Origin: Pseudomonas frederiksbergensis
Lineage (GTDB): Bacteria; Pseudomonadota; Gammaproteobacteria; Pseudomonadales; Pseudomonadaceae
Length of the DNA stretch: 64,000 nt
NCBI RefSeq assembly: GCF_001874645.1
Contig: NZ_CP017886.1
Coordinates: 2,232,001-2,296,000, forward strand
Direction of reading: 5' to 3'
The stretch's first letter is position 1. Each line of letters starts with the position of its first letter. The notes beneath the pieces were generated by a model that saw only the letters and a list, made by a program, of their open reading frames with translations, had not been told where the DNA came from and searched no databases. Of the stretch, positions 48,185 through 60,902 are shown one piece after another. The position numbers and the translations under genes are program-made.

Positions 48185-49215
48185 GGTCGGGCATCCTTTT
48201 GCAGCGGTTTGCCAGGCTCGCTCAGCGGCATGTACGGCACCACCCCGGACATGCCCTTGCCGGAAGAGTCGATGATGACTTTGGAGGCTTTTTTCAGCAC
48301 TTCATCCATGCTCTCCATGTACAGGCGCCAGGCGGTGACGTCTTTGGATTGCACGTAGCTGTTATAGACCGAGAGGAAGCGTTTGGCCTCGCCCTCGGCC
48401 AGGTTGCCGACCTGCGCCTGATAGGCCTCGGCTTCTTGCGTGATACGCGCCGCATCGCCACGGGCGCGGGGAATCACATCGTTGGCATAGGCTTCGGCTT
48501 CGTTGCGGGCGCGCTCCTGATCGGCACGGGCCCGCTGAACGTCGTTGAACGCATCGATCACTTGCGGCGGCGGATCGACCCGTTGCAGTTGTACCTGGGT
48601 GACGAGAATCCCGGCCTGTTCGCGATCCAGCAGTTGTTGCAACAAGTCCCGGGTTTCATCGGCGATCTGCGCACGTTTATCGGACATCACTGACTGAATC
48701 GGCGTGCGCCCGATCACCTCGCGCAAGGCGCTTTCGGCCGCGAGTTTCACCGAGCGCTCCGGGTCGCTGATTTTGAACAGGTAGAGTCGCGCGTCCTTGA
48801 TTCGCCAGAACACCGTGCAATCGGCTTCGACAATGTTCTCGTCACCGGTGAGCATCTGCTTGTCGCGCGCACCATTGCTCGCAGCGCTCTGCACGCTGGT
48901 AGTGGTGCCCAGTTGCAGCTGATTGACCTGGGTGATTTTGGGTAACAGGACGGTTTCGACGGGATAGGGCAAGTGATAGTGCAGCCCGGATTCGGCGGTC
49001 TGCTGCCAACGCCCGAAGCGCAGCACGATGCCCTGTTCATCCGGCTGAACCTTGTAGATACCGGAGCTGATCCAAGCCAGCAAAATCAGCCCGCCGATCA
49101 GTGCCAGCCCGCGTCCGCCGAGGTCCATCACCGCCAGTTGGTAACCGATTCGTTGACGCAGTCGGCGCGTCGGACTGACGGGCTCGACAGGAGCAAAGGC
49201 GGGACTATCGGTCAT
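48181..49215 (-). CDS. HflK-like SPFH membrane protein (second copy)
   Basis: A 344-residue HflK-family protein. Residues about 48-68 are the membrane anchor (GLALIGGLILLAWISSGIY). The SPFH domain follows (DEQGIVLRFGRWQQ; LAAESALREVIGRTPIQSVMSDKRAQIADETRDLLQQLLD), then the helical region with VQLQRVDPPPQVIDAFNDVQRARADQERARNEAEAYAND and a C-terminal tail. The N-terminus lacks the glycine-rich stretch of canonical HflK. I chose ATG 49215, eight bases after GGAG. It is first in the operon, with the promoter presumably in the long non-coding region upstream. Confidence 0.9.
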   Translation of the reverse strand: MTDSPAFAPVEPVSPTRRLRQRIGYQLAVMDLGGRGLALIGGLILLAWISSGIYKVQPDEQGIVLRFGRWQQTAESGLHYHLPYPVETVLLPKITQVNQLQLGTTTSVQSAASNGARDKQMLTGDENIVEADCTVFWRIKDARLYLFKISDPERSVKLAAESALREVIGRTPIQSVMSDKRAQIADETRDLLQQLLDREQAGILVTQVQLQRVDPPPQVIDAFNDVQRARADQERARNEAEAYANDVIPRARGDAARITQEAEAYQAQVGNLAEGEAKRFLSVYNSYVQSKDVTAWRLYMESMDEVLKKASKVIIDSSGKGMSGVVPYMPLSEPGKPLQKDARP

Positions 49216-49962
49216 GCAATTACTCCATGTCGTCAAATGACGAGCGCCCATTCAGGGGCGCCAAGGCGCGCAGAGTACCTGAACCCAAAACCGCGAAAAT
49301 GAAAATTCTGTCATGTTCGCCGTACAAAAAACACTCAACTACTGCCAAGCCTTGGCTGCTCTGGCTCGTAGCCAATTGCACGCACCTTATCCACAGCCCC
49401 GTCCACAGTCTTTGGGGGCAAGTGCAAACCTTGAGACGCGCTATCTACAAGGCTTTGCAGGCAGATTTGAAAGTTTTTTGCTTGACCTGGGTACTGACAA
49501 GTGTAGCCAGCATCGATCCATGCGACCGACCCGTCACTGAGACGATGGCTCCCGGCCAGTCATTACGGCCCTTTGCCGAGTCTTTCCAGAGTTTAACCAC
49601 AGACTTATCCACAGGCTGCTGGAGCATTTTTCAGCACCGTCCCTGTAGCAATAAAAAGGTTGACAACCCAGGCTCAAAGTCCCTAGAAAGCACCTGATCA
49701 AAAAACAACCACACACCTGGACACCCCGTAAACAAAGGCCTGCAGCGAGTTGCTCCCACGTTACCCACAGCCAGCTCCACAGCAAACGGGGACAAGTCAA
49801 AACTGTGGAAAAACAGCCATTTGCAGCGGCTTTATGTCGCGCTTTGACAGGTTGCGAATATTGTTTTCCACAATTTCCCCAATCCAAAACCACATCCCCG
49901 TAGGGGTATAAAAAACGCCCTGAGGCCGGAGCCGTCAGGGCGCTGTTTGACATCGGCGAAGC
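49216..49962. other. 747-base non-coding region with clustered DnaA-box-like sequences
   Basis: No gene is credible here. TTATCCACA occurs twice exactly (49387-49395 and 49605-49613). Single-mismatch forms lie at 49593-49601 (TTAACCACA), 49761-49769 (TTACCCACA), 49804-49812 (complement of TTTTCCACA) and 49864-49872 (TTTTCCACA). Further CCACAG fragments surround them. The region also must carry the promoter of the hflK-like operon and, at its right end, the terminator of the bra operon. A role in DnaA binding or titration is inference only. Confidence 0.5.
49906..49942 (-). terminator. Intrinsic terminator of the bra (branched-chain amino acid) operon
   Basis: Read on the minus strand, CGCCCTGA-(11 bases)-TCAGGGCG is followed by a T-rich stretch (TTTTTTATAC). 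It lies 20 bases past the last gene, braG. Confidence 0.88.
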
Positions 49963-50675
<713 letters not shown>

Positions 50676-50679
<4 letters not shown>

Positions 50680-51547
50680 ACCAGCTCCTCTTCATCAGCA
50701 CCCAGGTAGGCGGCAATCACTTTCGGATCGTTGCGGATCGCTTGAGGGTTACCCTCGGCGATCACGTTGCCGTGGTCCAGCACCACGATGTGGTCGGAAA
50801 TGCTCATTACCATGCCCATGTCGTGTTCAATCAGCACCACCGTAATGTCGTGGTCGTCGCGCAGATGTCGAATCATCGCGCTGAGCGCCTCGGTTTCCTG
50901 CGGGTTGAGGCCCGCCGCCGGTTCGTCCAGACAAATGATCTTGGGCCGGGTGCACATGGCCCGGGCGATCTCCAGACGCCGTTGCTGGCCGTAGGAAAGT
51001 TCACCGGCCAAGCGGTTGGCGCAGTCCACCAGATCGACCACCTCCAGCCAGTAGAAGGCATGGTCCAGGGCGTCGCTTTCGGCCTTGCGGTAGCCTTTGG
51101 TGTTGAGAATGCCGGACACCAGGTTGCGGTTGACCCACATGTGCTGGGCCACCAGCAGGTTCTCGATCACCGACATTTCCCTGAACAGGCGAATGTTCTG
51201 GAAGGTCCGCGCCAGGCCGGCACGGTTGATCAGGTGCGTGCCACCGAACATCTTGTAGTGGAGCCGGCTGACGAAGCTTTTTGGTGAAACAAAATCAGTC
51301 GCCTTGAACGGTTCCCCGAGCATCTTGATGACGTTGGTTTTCACACCGCGGGTGTCAAGTTCGATACGCCCGCCGGTGGCCTTGTAGAAACCGGTCAGGC
51401 AGTTGAACACCGTGGTCTTGCCCGCACCGTTGGGGCCGATCAACGCGAAGATCGAGTTGCGTTTGACCTTCAGGCTGACGTCGCTCAGGGCTTTGATGCC
51501 GCCGAAGTGCATCATCAGGTTCTCGACCTTTAGAACGATTTCTTCGC

Positions 51548-51551
<4 letters not shown>
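50676..51551 (-). CDS. braF: Branched-chain amino acid ABC transporter ATP-binding protein
   Basis: Second ATPase of the importer (LivG type), 291 residues. Walker A GPNGAGKTT (residues 39-47), signature LSYGQQRRLEIAR and Walker B IICLDEPAAGLNP are intact, with the C-terminal BCA_ABC extension typical of LivG. The start overlaps braE by four bases and the stop overlaps braG by four, so translation is coupled along the operon. Confidence 0.95.
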
Positions 51552-52846
<1,295 letters not shown>

Positions 52847-52848
52847 AC

Positions 52849-53766
<918 letters not shown>

Positions 53767-53954
53767 GCACTCTCACTAACTTGAGAGGCCAGCGCGAACC
53801 CGGCGTCGATGAGCCCTTGTGAGGCGCACCTGGCCAGGTTCACGTGGCTCAGAAGAAAAATACCGGGTCGGCACGATTGCAGAACCCATGACCAAAGCCG
53901 GGCCTGCACCCCACGATTTATGTCGAGAGACCCAGGCCTGGCGATGCGCTTATC

Positions 53955-55088
53955 TCACTTCTGTTTGTCCAGCTGGTGGTATTTGCCCGCAGCATCCCAC
54001 TGGTAAACCACGTAGTCGGAGATTTTCAGGTCGCCCTTGCCATCCCATTCCTTCTTGCCCATCACGGTTTCCACCGGGTGCGCTTTCAGCCATTTAGCCG
54101 CGTCTTCACCTTTGTTCGTCTTGGCACCGTTAAAGCCGGCAGCCAGGGCTTGCACCGAGGCGTAAGCGTACAGGGTGTAGCCTTCAGGCTCGTAACCGGA
54201 CTTGCGGAAGGTTTCTACAACAGCCTTGCTGTCTGGAATCAGACGCGGGTCAGCGCCAAAGGTCATGTACACGCCGTCGACGTAAGGAGCACCACCGGCA
54301 GTCGTGACCATTTCGTCAGTCACGATGCCATCATCGGACATGAACTTGACGTCTTTCAGGCCTTGCTCACGCAGTTGATGGACCAGTGGACCCGCTTCCG
54401 GGTGCAGGCCGCCGAAGTAAAGGACATCAGCCCCTACCGAACGGACCTTGGTGATCACGGCACTGAAATCTTTCTCGCCGCGGGTCAGACCTTCTTCAAG
54501 AACCGGTTTCACGCCTCGCGCGGTCAACTGCTTGGCAGTTGCGTCCGCCAAGCCTTTACCGTAGGTGTCTTTGTCGTTGATGACGGCAACTTTCTTGCCT
54601 TTCAGGACGTCGACGATGTAGTTGCCCGCGACGATACCTTGCTGGTCATCACGCCCGCACATACGCATCATGGCAGGCAGGCCGCGCTCGGTGACCGCCG
54701 GGTTGGTAGAACCCGGAGTGATCGCGATGATGCCTGCGTCGGAGTAGACCTCAGAAGCCGGGATGGTCGACGACGAGCAGAAGTGCCCGACAACGCCGAT
54801 AACCTTGTCCTGCACCATTTTGTTCGCGACAGCCACAGCCTGTTTCGGTTCGCAGGCGTCATCGCCCTGGACCAGTACAATTTTTTCGCCGTTGATGCCG
54901 CCCTTGGCGTTGATTGCATCCGCCGCCGCTTGCGCGCCTTTCATGTACTGCAAGCCGAAGGAAGCGCTAGGACCGGTCATCGGACCTGCCACACCAATTT
55001 TGACATCCGCCTGAACAAACGAAGAAACACCCAATGCAGTAGCAACTGCGAGTGCCAGAAAACCTTTCCTGTAAAACGTCTGCGACAT
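53955..55088 (-). CDS. braC: Branched-chain amino acid ABC transporter substrate-binding protein
   Basis: Periplasmic binding protein for leucine, isoleucine, valine (and often alanine/threonine). The 377-residue precursor has a signal peptide cut after about residue 26-27 (SSFVQA-DVKIGVAGPMTG). The type I binding fold follows, with the disulphide pair in DDACEPKQ and VVGHFCSSST. I chose ATG 55088 because AGGAG lies nine bases upstream; an in-frame ATG at 55121 lacks a site. It is the first gene of braCDEFG; the operon promoter must lie in the preceding 381 bases. Confidence 0.95.
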   Translation of the reverse strand: MSQTFYRKGFLALAVATALGVSSFVQADVKIGVAGPMTGPSASFGLQYMKGAQAAADAINAKGGINGEKIVLVQGDDACEPKQAVAVANKMVQDKVIGVVGHFCSSSTIPASEVYSDAGIIAITPGSTNPAVTERGLPAMMRMCGRDDQQGIVAGNYIVDVLKGKKVAVINDKDTYGKGLADATAKQLTARGVKPVLEEGLTRGEKDFSAVITKVRSVGADVLYFGGLHPEAGPLVHQLREQGLKDVKFMSDDGIVTDEMVTTAGGAPYVDGVYMTFGADPRLIPDSKAVVETFRKSGYEPEGYTLYAYASVQALAAGFNGAKTNKGEDAAKWLKAHPVETVMGKKEWDGKGDLKISDYVVYQWDAAGKYHQLDKQK

Positions 55089-55252
55089 GTGATGGTGCTC
55101 CTGAGGTTTTTTAGTTAGCACAGCAACTTCAGCGGAAGCTTTGATTCAGCTACAAAGCGCAGAGCAAGTGGCGTGCCATCGGTTTTTTATTCTTCAAAAA
55201 GTCGCTGCTTTATTGTTATTTCGACTGTTTCTGACCCTTTTTCATTGGGCGT

Positions 55253-55398
55253 GCAACCGTCTAAACCGCGGAAGGTGAAACCATTTATTTTTTTAGGCGC
55301 AACCCGCACGCGCCATCATTGCAACCGCGGCGCGAAACGACGTGCAACCAACCTGTAACAGCGTGCGTCACCGAACTGCACACTGCCGGTGCGCAACT
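55253..55398. repeat. GCAACC motifs spaced by about 23 bases upstream of braC
   Basis: GCAACC starts at 55253, 55299, 55321 and 55344. Related GAAACC starts at 55277 and GCAACT at 55393. The steps are 24, 22, 22, 23 and 49 bases, close to two helical turns or twice that. The rest of the 381-base braC-amaA gap holds only AT-rich promoter-like sequence. The motifs may be a protein-binding array; no known factor is identified. Confidence 0.45.
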
Positions 55399-55469
55399 GC
55401 TACAACACGCACCATTACAGGCTAGTCGCTGCGCCAAAAAGCGCCGCTTCCCGCAACAAAATTCCTCGA

Positions 55470-56752
55470 TCAGATGACAATCCGCAGGCACTGGCCCGCG
55501 TGATAGAGCGAAAACCCGGCCTCGTATAAACAGCTGCGCAGGCCCACCCCGGCCAGTGGCTGCATGGGTGCGAAGGGAATCGGTAGCGCCTGAGGATTTC
55601 CGTTACACAAGTAATCGGCGAAGGCTTTACCGACCACCGTGCCGGTGGTCACGCCACGGCCGTTGTAACCGGTCACTGCCACTAAACCGGGCGCCGGCTC
55701 GAACAAACGCATCAAGTGATCGGGGGTAAATGCGATGCAACCGGTCCAGGTGCATTCCCAGTCCACCGGTTTGAGGTAAGGGAAATAATGCTGCTGTACC
55801 CGATCGGCCCAGGCCTTGAGGAACCACGTGGGTTTCTGATTGCCGTTGCCCAGGCTGCCGAGCAACAACCGGCCGTCTTTGTCTCGACGAATACTGCTGA
55901 GCACCTGACGGGTGTCCCAGGAACCCTGGCCACCGGGCAAAATCAACTGTGCGGCGTCTTCAGTCAGCGGCGCGGAGGCCACCTGATAGTAGTAACCGGG
56001 GAAGAAATTGCGCCGCAGTTCAGTCCAGTCGCCTTCGGTGTAGGCGTTGGAGGCGATCACCACCTGCTCGGCCATGACCGAACCCTCGGCGGTTTGCACT
56101 GACCAGCGTTGGCCCTGACGTTCGAGTCGGGTCACCGGAGAATGGTCGAACAGCTTCCCCCCAGATCCGCAGCAGCCTTGGCCAGACCACTGGTGTAGGC
56201 CATCGGATTGAGCGTACCGGCGCGGCGGTCGAGCAACGCGGCGGCGATCTTTTTGGTGCCGGTGGCCTGCTCACAAGCGGCACCGGTCAACAACTCCACG
56301 GGCGCGCCGCGGCGCTTCCATTGTTCTTCACGACTGCGCAGATCGGCTTCGCCACGGGCGTTGTGCGCCATGTGCAACGTGCCTTCACGGCGCAACTGAC
56401 AATCGATGTTGTAGGTGTCGATCAGGCTGAACACCAGAGCCGGTGCCGCTCCGAGCATACGGTTGAGCTGGCTGCCGATCGCTTCGCCGAACCCGGCTTC
56501 GATCTCGTCTGGAGGAATCCACATCCCGGCGTTCACCAGCCCGACGTTACGCCCCGAACCACCCTGCCCGCAGCGCTTGGCCTCCAGCACGCAGACGCTT
56601 TTGCCCTGTTCCAGCAAATGCACCGCCGCTGACAAACCGGTAAAACCGGCGCCGATCACACAGACGTCCGCCGTCACCTCACCCTTGAGCGCCGCCCGGT
56701 CAGGCCGTTGCGGCGTCAGTTTTTCCCATAAGCACTCGTCCGATAACGGCAT
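55470..56752 (-). pseudogene. amaA: FAD-dependent amine oxidoreductase, L-pipecolate oxidase (AmaA) type, split by a -1 frameshift
   Basis: Together the two parts give one 427-residue FAD oxidoreductase. The N-terminal part, from ATG 56752, carries the GxGxxG motif CVIGAGFTGLSAAVHLLEQG and ends out of frame after ADLGG. The C-terminal part continues KLFDHSPVTRLERQGQ and contains VAVTGYNGRGVTTGTVVGKAFAD. The join is a run of six G (minus strand, near 56158-56163); a seventh G restores the frame. The intact enzyme oxidises L-pipecolate to piperideine-6-carboxylate in D-lysine catabolism; the next enzyme, AmaB, is encoded 145 bases upstream. Real inactivation and a base-calling error look the same here. 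Confidence 0.85.
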
Positions 56753-56785
56753 TGCCAGACTCCGATCAGAAACCTAACCAACCCG

Positions 56786-56885
56786 AAAGATCGCAGCCTT
56801 CGGCAGCTCCTACGCCGATCGGGTACATCGCACAATCGCTGCCAGGGTCAACTCCCGTAGGAGCTGCCGCAGGCTGCGATCTTTT
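56786..56885. repeat. REP inverted pair with a wide spacer
   Basis: A GCCTTCGGC-type arm (56786-56813) faces a canonical arm (56857-56885), separated by about 43 bases, between amaB and amaA. Confidence 0.88.
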
Positions 56886-56897
56886 AAGGCAGCCCCC

Positions 56898-58388
56898 TCA
56901 GTCGAAGGTAATGCCCTGGGCCAGCGGCAACTCCAGCGAGTAGTTGACGGTGTTGGTCTGACGACGCATGTAACCGCGCCACGCATCGGAGCCGGATTCG
57001 CGACCGCCGCCGGTTTCTTTCTCGCCACCAAAGGCGCCACCGATTTCCGCACCACTCGGGCCGATGTTGACGTTGGCGATCCCGCAGTCGCTGCCCACCG
57101 CCGACATGAACTGCTCGGCTTCACGCACGTCGGTGGTGAAGATGCACGACGACAGACCTTGTGGCACCGCGTTGTTCAGGCGCAGCGCTTCGGCGAAGTC
57201 TTTGTAGCCAACCACGTACAGAATCGGGGCGAAGGTTTCGCTACGCACCACATCGCTTTGCTCTGGCATTTCGACGATGGCCGGCGAAACGTAGTAGGCA
57301 TTCGGGAACGTGTCTTCGAGCTGACGCTTGCCGCCAAACACCCGGCCGCCTTCGCTCAAGGCTTGTTCCAGCGCGTCCTGCATGTTCTCGAAGCTGTGCT
57401 TGTCGATCAGCGGGCCAACCAGGTTGCCTTCCAGTGGGTGACCGATGCGCACTTTGGCGTATGCCGCCTTGAGGCGGGTAACGATCTCTTCCTTGACCGA
57501 CTCGTGGGCGATCAAACGACGCAGGGTGGTGCAACGCTGACCGGCAGTACCCACCGCACTGAACAGAATCGCCCGCACAGCCATGTCAAGGTCGGCGCTT
57601 GGGCCGAGGATCATTGCGTTGTTGCCGCCCAGCTCCAGAATGCTGCGAGCAAAGCGTGCGGCGATTTTCGGCGCCACTTCGCGGCCCATGCGGGTGCTGC
57701 CGGTGGCGCTGATCAAGGCCACACGCGGGTCGTCCACCAACGCTTCACCGGCATCGCGGCCGCCGATGATCACCTGGCTCAGGTACTGCGGCGCATCGCT
57801 GAAATTCTTCAATACACGCTCGAACAGCGCCTGGCAGGCCAGTGCGGTGAGCGGGGTTTTCTCCGACGGTTTCCAGATGACCGAGTTGCCGCAGACCAGC
57901 GCCAGCGTGGTGTTCCAGGCCCAGACCGCGACCGGGAAGTTGAACGCACTGATCACCCCGACCACGCCCAGCGGATGCCAGGACTCACGCATGTGGTGGC
58001 CTGGACGTTCGGAAGCGATGGTCAAACCGTAGAGTTGACGGGACAGGCCGACGGCGAAATCGCAGATGTCGATCATTTCCTGAACTTCACCCAGGCCTTC
58101 CTGGGTGATCTTGCCGGCCTCCCAGGACACCAGCTCGCCCAGATCGGCCTTATATTCACGCAAAATGTCGCCCAATTGACGCACCAGTTCACCGCGACGC
58201 GGGGCCGGGACCTTGCGCCACAGATCGAACGCATGCTCTGCGCGACTGACCTGCTGCTCGACTTCAGCGGCGCCTTCCCAGTTCACGGAAGCAATACGGC
58301 TGCCGTCGATCGGTGAATGCACGGGCTGTTTGCCGTTCTGGTACAGGGCCGGGTTCACACCCAAACGATCAAGCAATGCGGCAACCAT
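56898..58388 (-). CDS. amaB: L-piperideine-6-carboxylate (aminoadipate semialdehyde) dehydrogenase
   Basis: NAD-dependent aldehyde dehydrogenase of the ALDH7 family, 496 residues, oxidising L-aminoadipate semialdehyde to L-2-aminoadipate in lysine/pipecolate breakdown. Visible are VGVISAFNFPVAVWAWN, the base glutamate in LELGGNNAMIL and the nucleophilic cysteine in VGTAGQRCTTLRR. The C-terminal SGAEIGGAFGGEKETGGGRESGSDAWRGYMRRQT is diagnostic of ALDH7. AAGGAG precedes ATG 58388. It is upstream of the amaA-like gene and divergent from a LysR regulator, as in P. putida. Confidence 0.94.
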   Translation of the reverse strand: MVAALLDRLGVNPALYQNGKQPVHSPIDGSRIASVNWEGAAEVEQQVSRAEHAFDLWRKVPAPRRGELVRQLGDILREYKADLGELVSWEAGKITQEGLGEVQEMIDICDFAVGLSRQLYGLTIASERPGHHMRESWHPLGVVGVISAFNFPVAVWAWNTTLALVCGNSVIWKPSEKTPLTALACQALFERVLKNFSDAPQYLSQVIIGGRDAGEALVDDPRVALISATGSTRMGREVAPKIAARFARSILELGGNNAMILGPSADLDMAVRAILFSAVGTAGQRCTTLRRLIAHESVKEEIVTRLKAAYAKVRIGHPLEGNLVGPLIDKHSFENMQDALEQALSEGGRVFGGKRQLEDTFPNAYYVSPAIVEMPEQSDVVRSETFAPILYVVGYKDFAEALRLNNAVPQGLSSCIFTTDVREAEQFMSAVGSDCGIANVNIGPSGAEIGGAFGGEKETGGGRESGSDAWRGYMRRQTNTVNYSLELPLAQGITFD

Positions 58389-58552
58389 GGGTCACTCCTT
58401 CAACGTGAAAAGCAGAAAATTCACAGCCCGCTGACAAGGGGCTTCAGGCCTATAGTTGTAGCCGCCCCGAGACGTGCCAACAAACGACGATTAAGCGAGA
58501 TATCATTCCGTTTATTCATGCAAAGCGTTGCAACAAGAATAAGGCCCCTCCC

Positions 58553-59455
58553 ATGCTGAATAAACGCCACTTGCCGTCGATCACCGCGTTGCAGTGTTTC
58601 GAGGCGGTCACTCGTCACCTGAGCTTCACCCGCGCCGCCGAAGAGCTGAACCTGACCCAAAGCGCCGTGAGCAAACAGGTCGCGCAACTCGAAGAGCTGT
58701 TGCAGCACCTGCTGTTCCGCCGGGTACGTCGACGCCTGCAAATGACCCCGGCCGGGGATTTGTACCTGGTTGAAGTCCGAAAAATCCTCACGCAAGTCGA
58801 AATGTCGACCCACTACCTGCGTTCCTACGGCGGTGAGACCGAAGTATTGCGCGTGTCCACACCTTCGACCTTCGGCGCTCGCTGGCTGGTACCACGCCTT
58901 AAAGGCTGGCGTCTGCGCCATCCGCACATTCATCTGGACCTGTGCAACGAACAGGAAGCCGACGACTTGCTGCAAGGGCGCAGCGATCTGGCGTTCTATT
59001 TCGGCCAGGGTTCGCGGCCCGGCACCGAATGCCTGAAACTGTTTGGCGAAGAGCTGGTGCCGGTTTGCGCACCCGGCAGCCTGCCGGAGCAGCCCTTCAC
59101 CGACCCGACCCAACTCAGCGATCTGGTGCTGCTGCAAAATGCCTCGCGACCCCAGGCCTGGCACGACTGGTTCGACAGCCAGGGTTACCAGACCGAACAC
59201 AGCTATCACGGGCCGCGCTTCGAAACCTTTTATATGTGCATCCGCGCCGCGCAAGTCGGCTGCGGCGTCGCCTTGCTGCCACGGTTTCTGGTGGAAGAGG
59301 AATTGGCCGACGGCAAACTGGTCATCCCCTGGCAACACGCGATGCCCAGCAGCGACGCCTATTACCTGGCCTATCCCGAACATTCGGCGGAAGTGCCCAA
59401 GGTGCGCGATTTTGTGGCCTGGATGCTGGAGCAGATTGATAGCCCGAACACCTGA
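58553..59455 (+). CDS. LysR family regulator next to amaAB (GcvA-like)
   Basis: A 300-residue LysR-type regulator. The N-terminal winged helix (LPSITALQCFEAVTRHLSFTRAAEELNLTQSAVSKQVAQLE) binds DNA, and the C-terminal periplasmic-binding-like domain (about residues 95-295) senses an effector. It is divergent from amaB with 164 bases between, the usual arrangement for control of the neighbouring operon. The effector is presumably pipecolate, piperideine-6-carboxylate or aminoadipate; this is inferred from context. Confidence 0.92.
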   Translation: MLNKRHLPSITALQCFEAVTRHLSFTRAAEELNLTQSAVSKQVAQLEELLQHLLFRRVRRRLQMTPAGDLYLVEVRKILTQVEMSTHYLRSYGGETEVLRVSTPSTFGARWLVPRLKGWRLRHPHIHLDLCNEQEADDLLQGRSDLAFYFGQGSRPGTECLKLFGEELVPVCAPGSLPEQPFTDPTQLSDLVLLQNASRPQAWHDWFDSQGYQTEHSYHGPRFETFYMCIRAAQVGCGVALLPRFLVEEELADGKLVIPWQHAMPSSDAYYLAYPEHSAEVPKVRDFVAWMLEQIDSPNT

Positions 59456-59461
59456 CCTCCC

Positions 59462-59538
59462 GTAGGAGCTGCCGCAGGCTGCGATCTCTTGATCTTAAAA
59501 AGCAAAATCAAAAGATCGCAGCCTGCGGCAGCTCCTAC
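59462..59538. repeat. REP inverted pair
   Basis: Canonical arms separated by about 20 A/T-rich bases, between the LysR gene and pncB. The left tail reads GCGATCTCTT instead of GCGATCTTTT. Confidence 0.9.
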
Positions 59539-59671
59539 GGGGGGGGAACAACACGGCGTAAATGTAAAAAATGCTGGCAATGCAGCCCACCGATATGCGC
59601 CACTAGCCCCATTCATTGAAACAGCTGAAACGCCGCGGCCTTGAGCGGCGGCCAGCCTGGAGATTCCCGTT

Positions 59672-60898
59672 ATGAGCGAGAGTGTGTTTGCCGATCGCAT
59701 CGTGCAGAACTTGCTCGATACCGACTTCTACAAACTGACCATGATGCAGGCGGTGCTGCACAACTACCCCAACGTTGAAGTCGAATGGGAGTTCCGCTGC
59801 CGTAACAGTGAGGATCTGCGCCCGTACCTGGCGGAGATTCGTTTTCAGATCGAGCGTCTGGCTGAACTGAGCCTGAGCGCCGATCAGCTGAGCTTTCTGG
59901 AGCGCATCAGCTTCCTGAAGCCGGACTTCCTGCGCTTTCTTGGGTTGTTCCGCTTCAACCTGCGTTACATCCACACCGGCATCGAGCACGGCGAGCTGTT
60001 CATCCGCCTGCGCGGGCCGTGGTTGCATATCATCCTGTTCGAAGTGCCACTGCTGGCGGTCGTCAGCGAAGTGCGCAATCGCTATCGCTACCGTGAAATC
60101 GTCATGGAGCAAGCGCGCGAACAGCTCTATCGCAAGTTCGACTGGTTGAGCGCCAATGCCAGCGCGGAAGAACTCTCGCACCTGCAGGTGGCGGATTTCG
60201 GCACTCGCCGGCGCTTCTCCTACCGGGTGCAGGAAGAAGTGGTGAACGTGCTCAAGCACGATTTCCCCGGCCGTTTCGTCGGCACCAGCAACGTGCACCT
60301 GTCCCGTGAGCTGGACATGAAGCCGCTGGGCACCATGGCTCACGAATGGATCATGGCCCACCAACAACTCGGCCCGCGGCTGATCGACAGCCAGAGCGCC
60401 GCCCTCGATTGCTGGGTTCGCGAATACCGCGGCCTGCTGGGGATCGCCCTGACCGACTGCATCACCACCGATGCCTTCCTGAGCGATTTCGACCTGTATT
60501 TCGCCAAGCTCTTCGACGGTTTGCGCCATGACTCCGGGGACCCGATCGCCTGGGCCGAAAAAGCCATCGCCCATTACCATAAGCTCGGTATCGAGCCGAT
60601 GAGCAAGACGCTGGTGTTCTCCGACAGCTTGACGCTGCCAAAATCGTTGGAGATTTTCCGGGCGCTGCGCGGTCGGATCAATGTCAGCTTCGGTATCGGC
60701 ACCCACCTGACGTGCGATATTCCGGGTGTCGAACCGATGAGCATCGTGCTTAAAATGGCGGCCTGCAATGGTCAACCCGTCGCCAAGATCTCTGATGAAG
60801 CAGGCAAGACACACTGCAAAGATCCGAATTTCGTCGCCTATTTGCGACATGTGTTTCAAGTACCTGCCGCCCTCTCTGGCACATCAAGCAAGGAGTGA
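59672..60898 (+). CDS. pncB: Nicotinate phosphoribosyltransferase
   Basis: Converts nicotinate and PRPP (with ATP) to nicotinate mononucleotide, the first step of NAD salvage. The 408-residue protein has the type II phosphoribosyltransferase barrel: [36 protein letters not shown] with the phospho-histidine region [18 protein letters not shown], and [15 protein letters not shown] precedes ATG 59672. It runs into nadE four bases later; NadD, which acts between them, is encoded near 3 kb. Confidence 0.97.
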   Translation: MSESVFADRIVQNLLDTDFYKLTMMQAVLHNYPNVEVEWEFRCRNSEDLRPYLAEIRFQIERLAELSLSADQLSFLERISFLKPDFLRFLGLFRFNLRYIHTGIEHGELFIRLRGPWLHIILFEVPLLAVVSEVRNRYRYREIVMEQAREQLYRKFDWLSANASAEELSHLQVADFGTRRRFSYRVQEEVVNVLKHDFPGRFVGTSNVHLSRELDMKPLGTMAHEWIMAHQQLGPRLIDSQSAALDCWVREYRGLLGIALTDCITTDAFLSDFDLYFAKLFDGLRHDSGDPIAWAEKAIAHYHKLGIEPMSKTLVFSDSLTLPKSLEIFRALRGRINVSFGIGTHLTCDIPGVEPMSIVLKMAACNGQPVAKISDEAGKTHCKDPNFVAYLRHVFQVPAALSGTSSKE

Positions 60899-60902
60899 AT
60901 TC

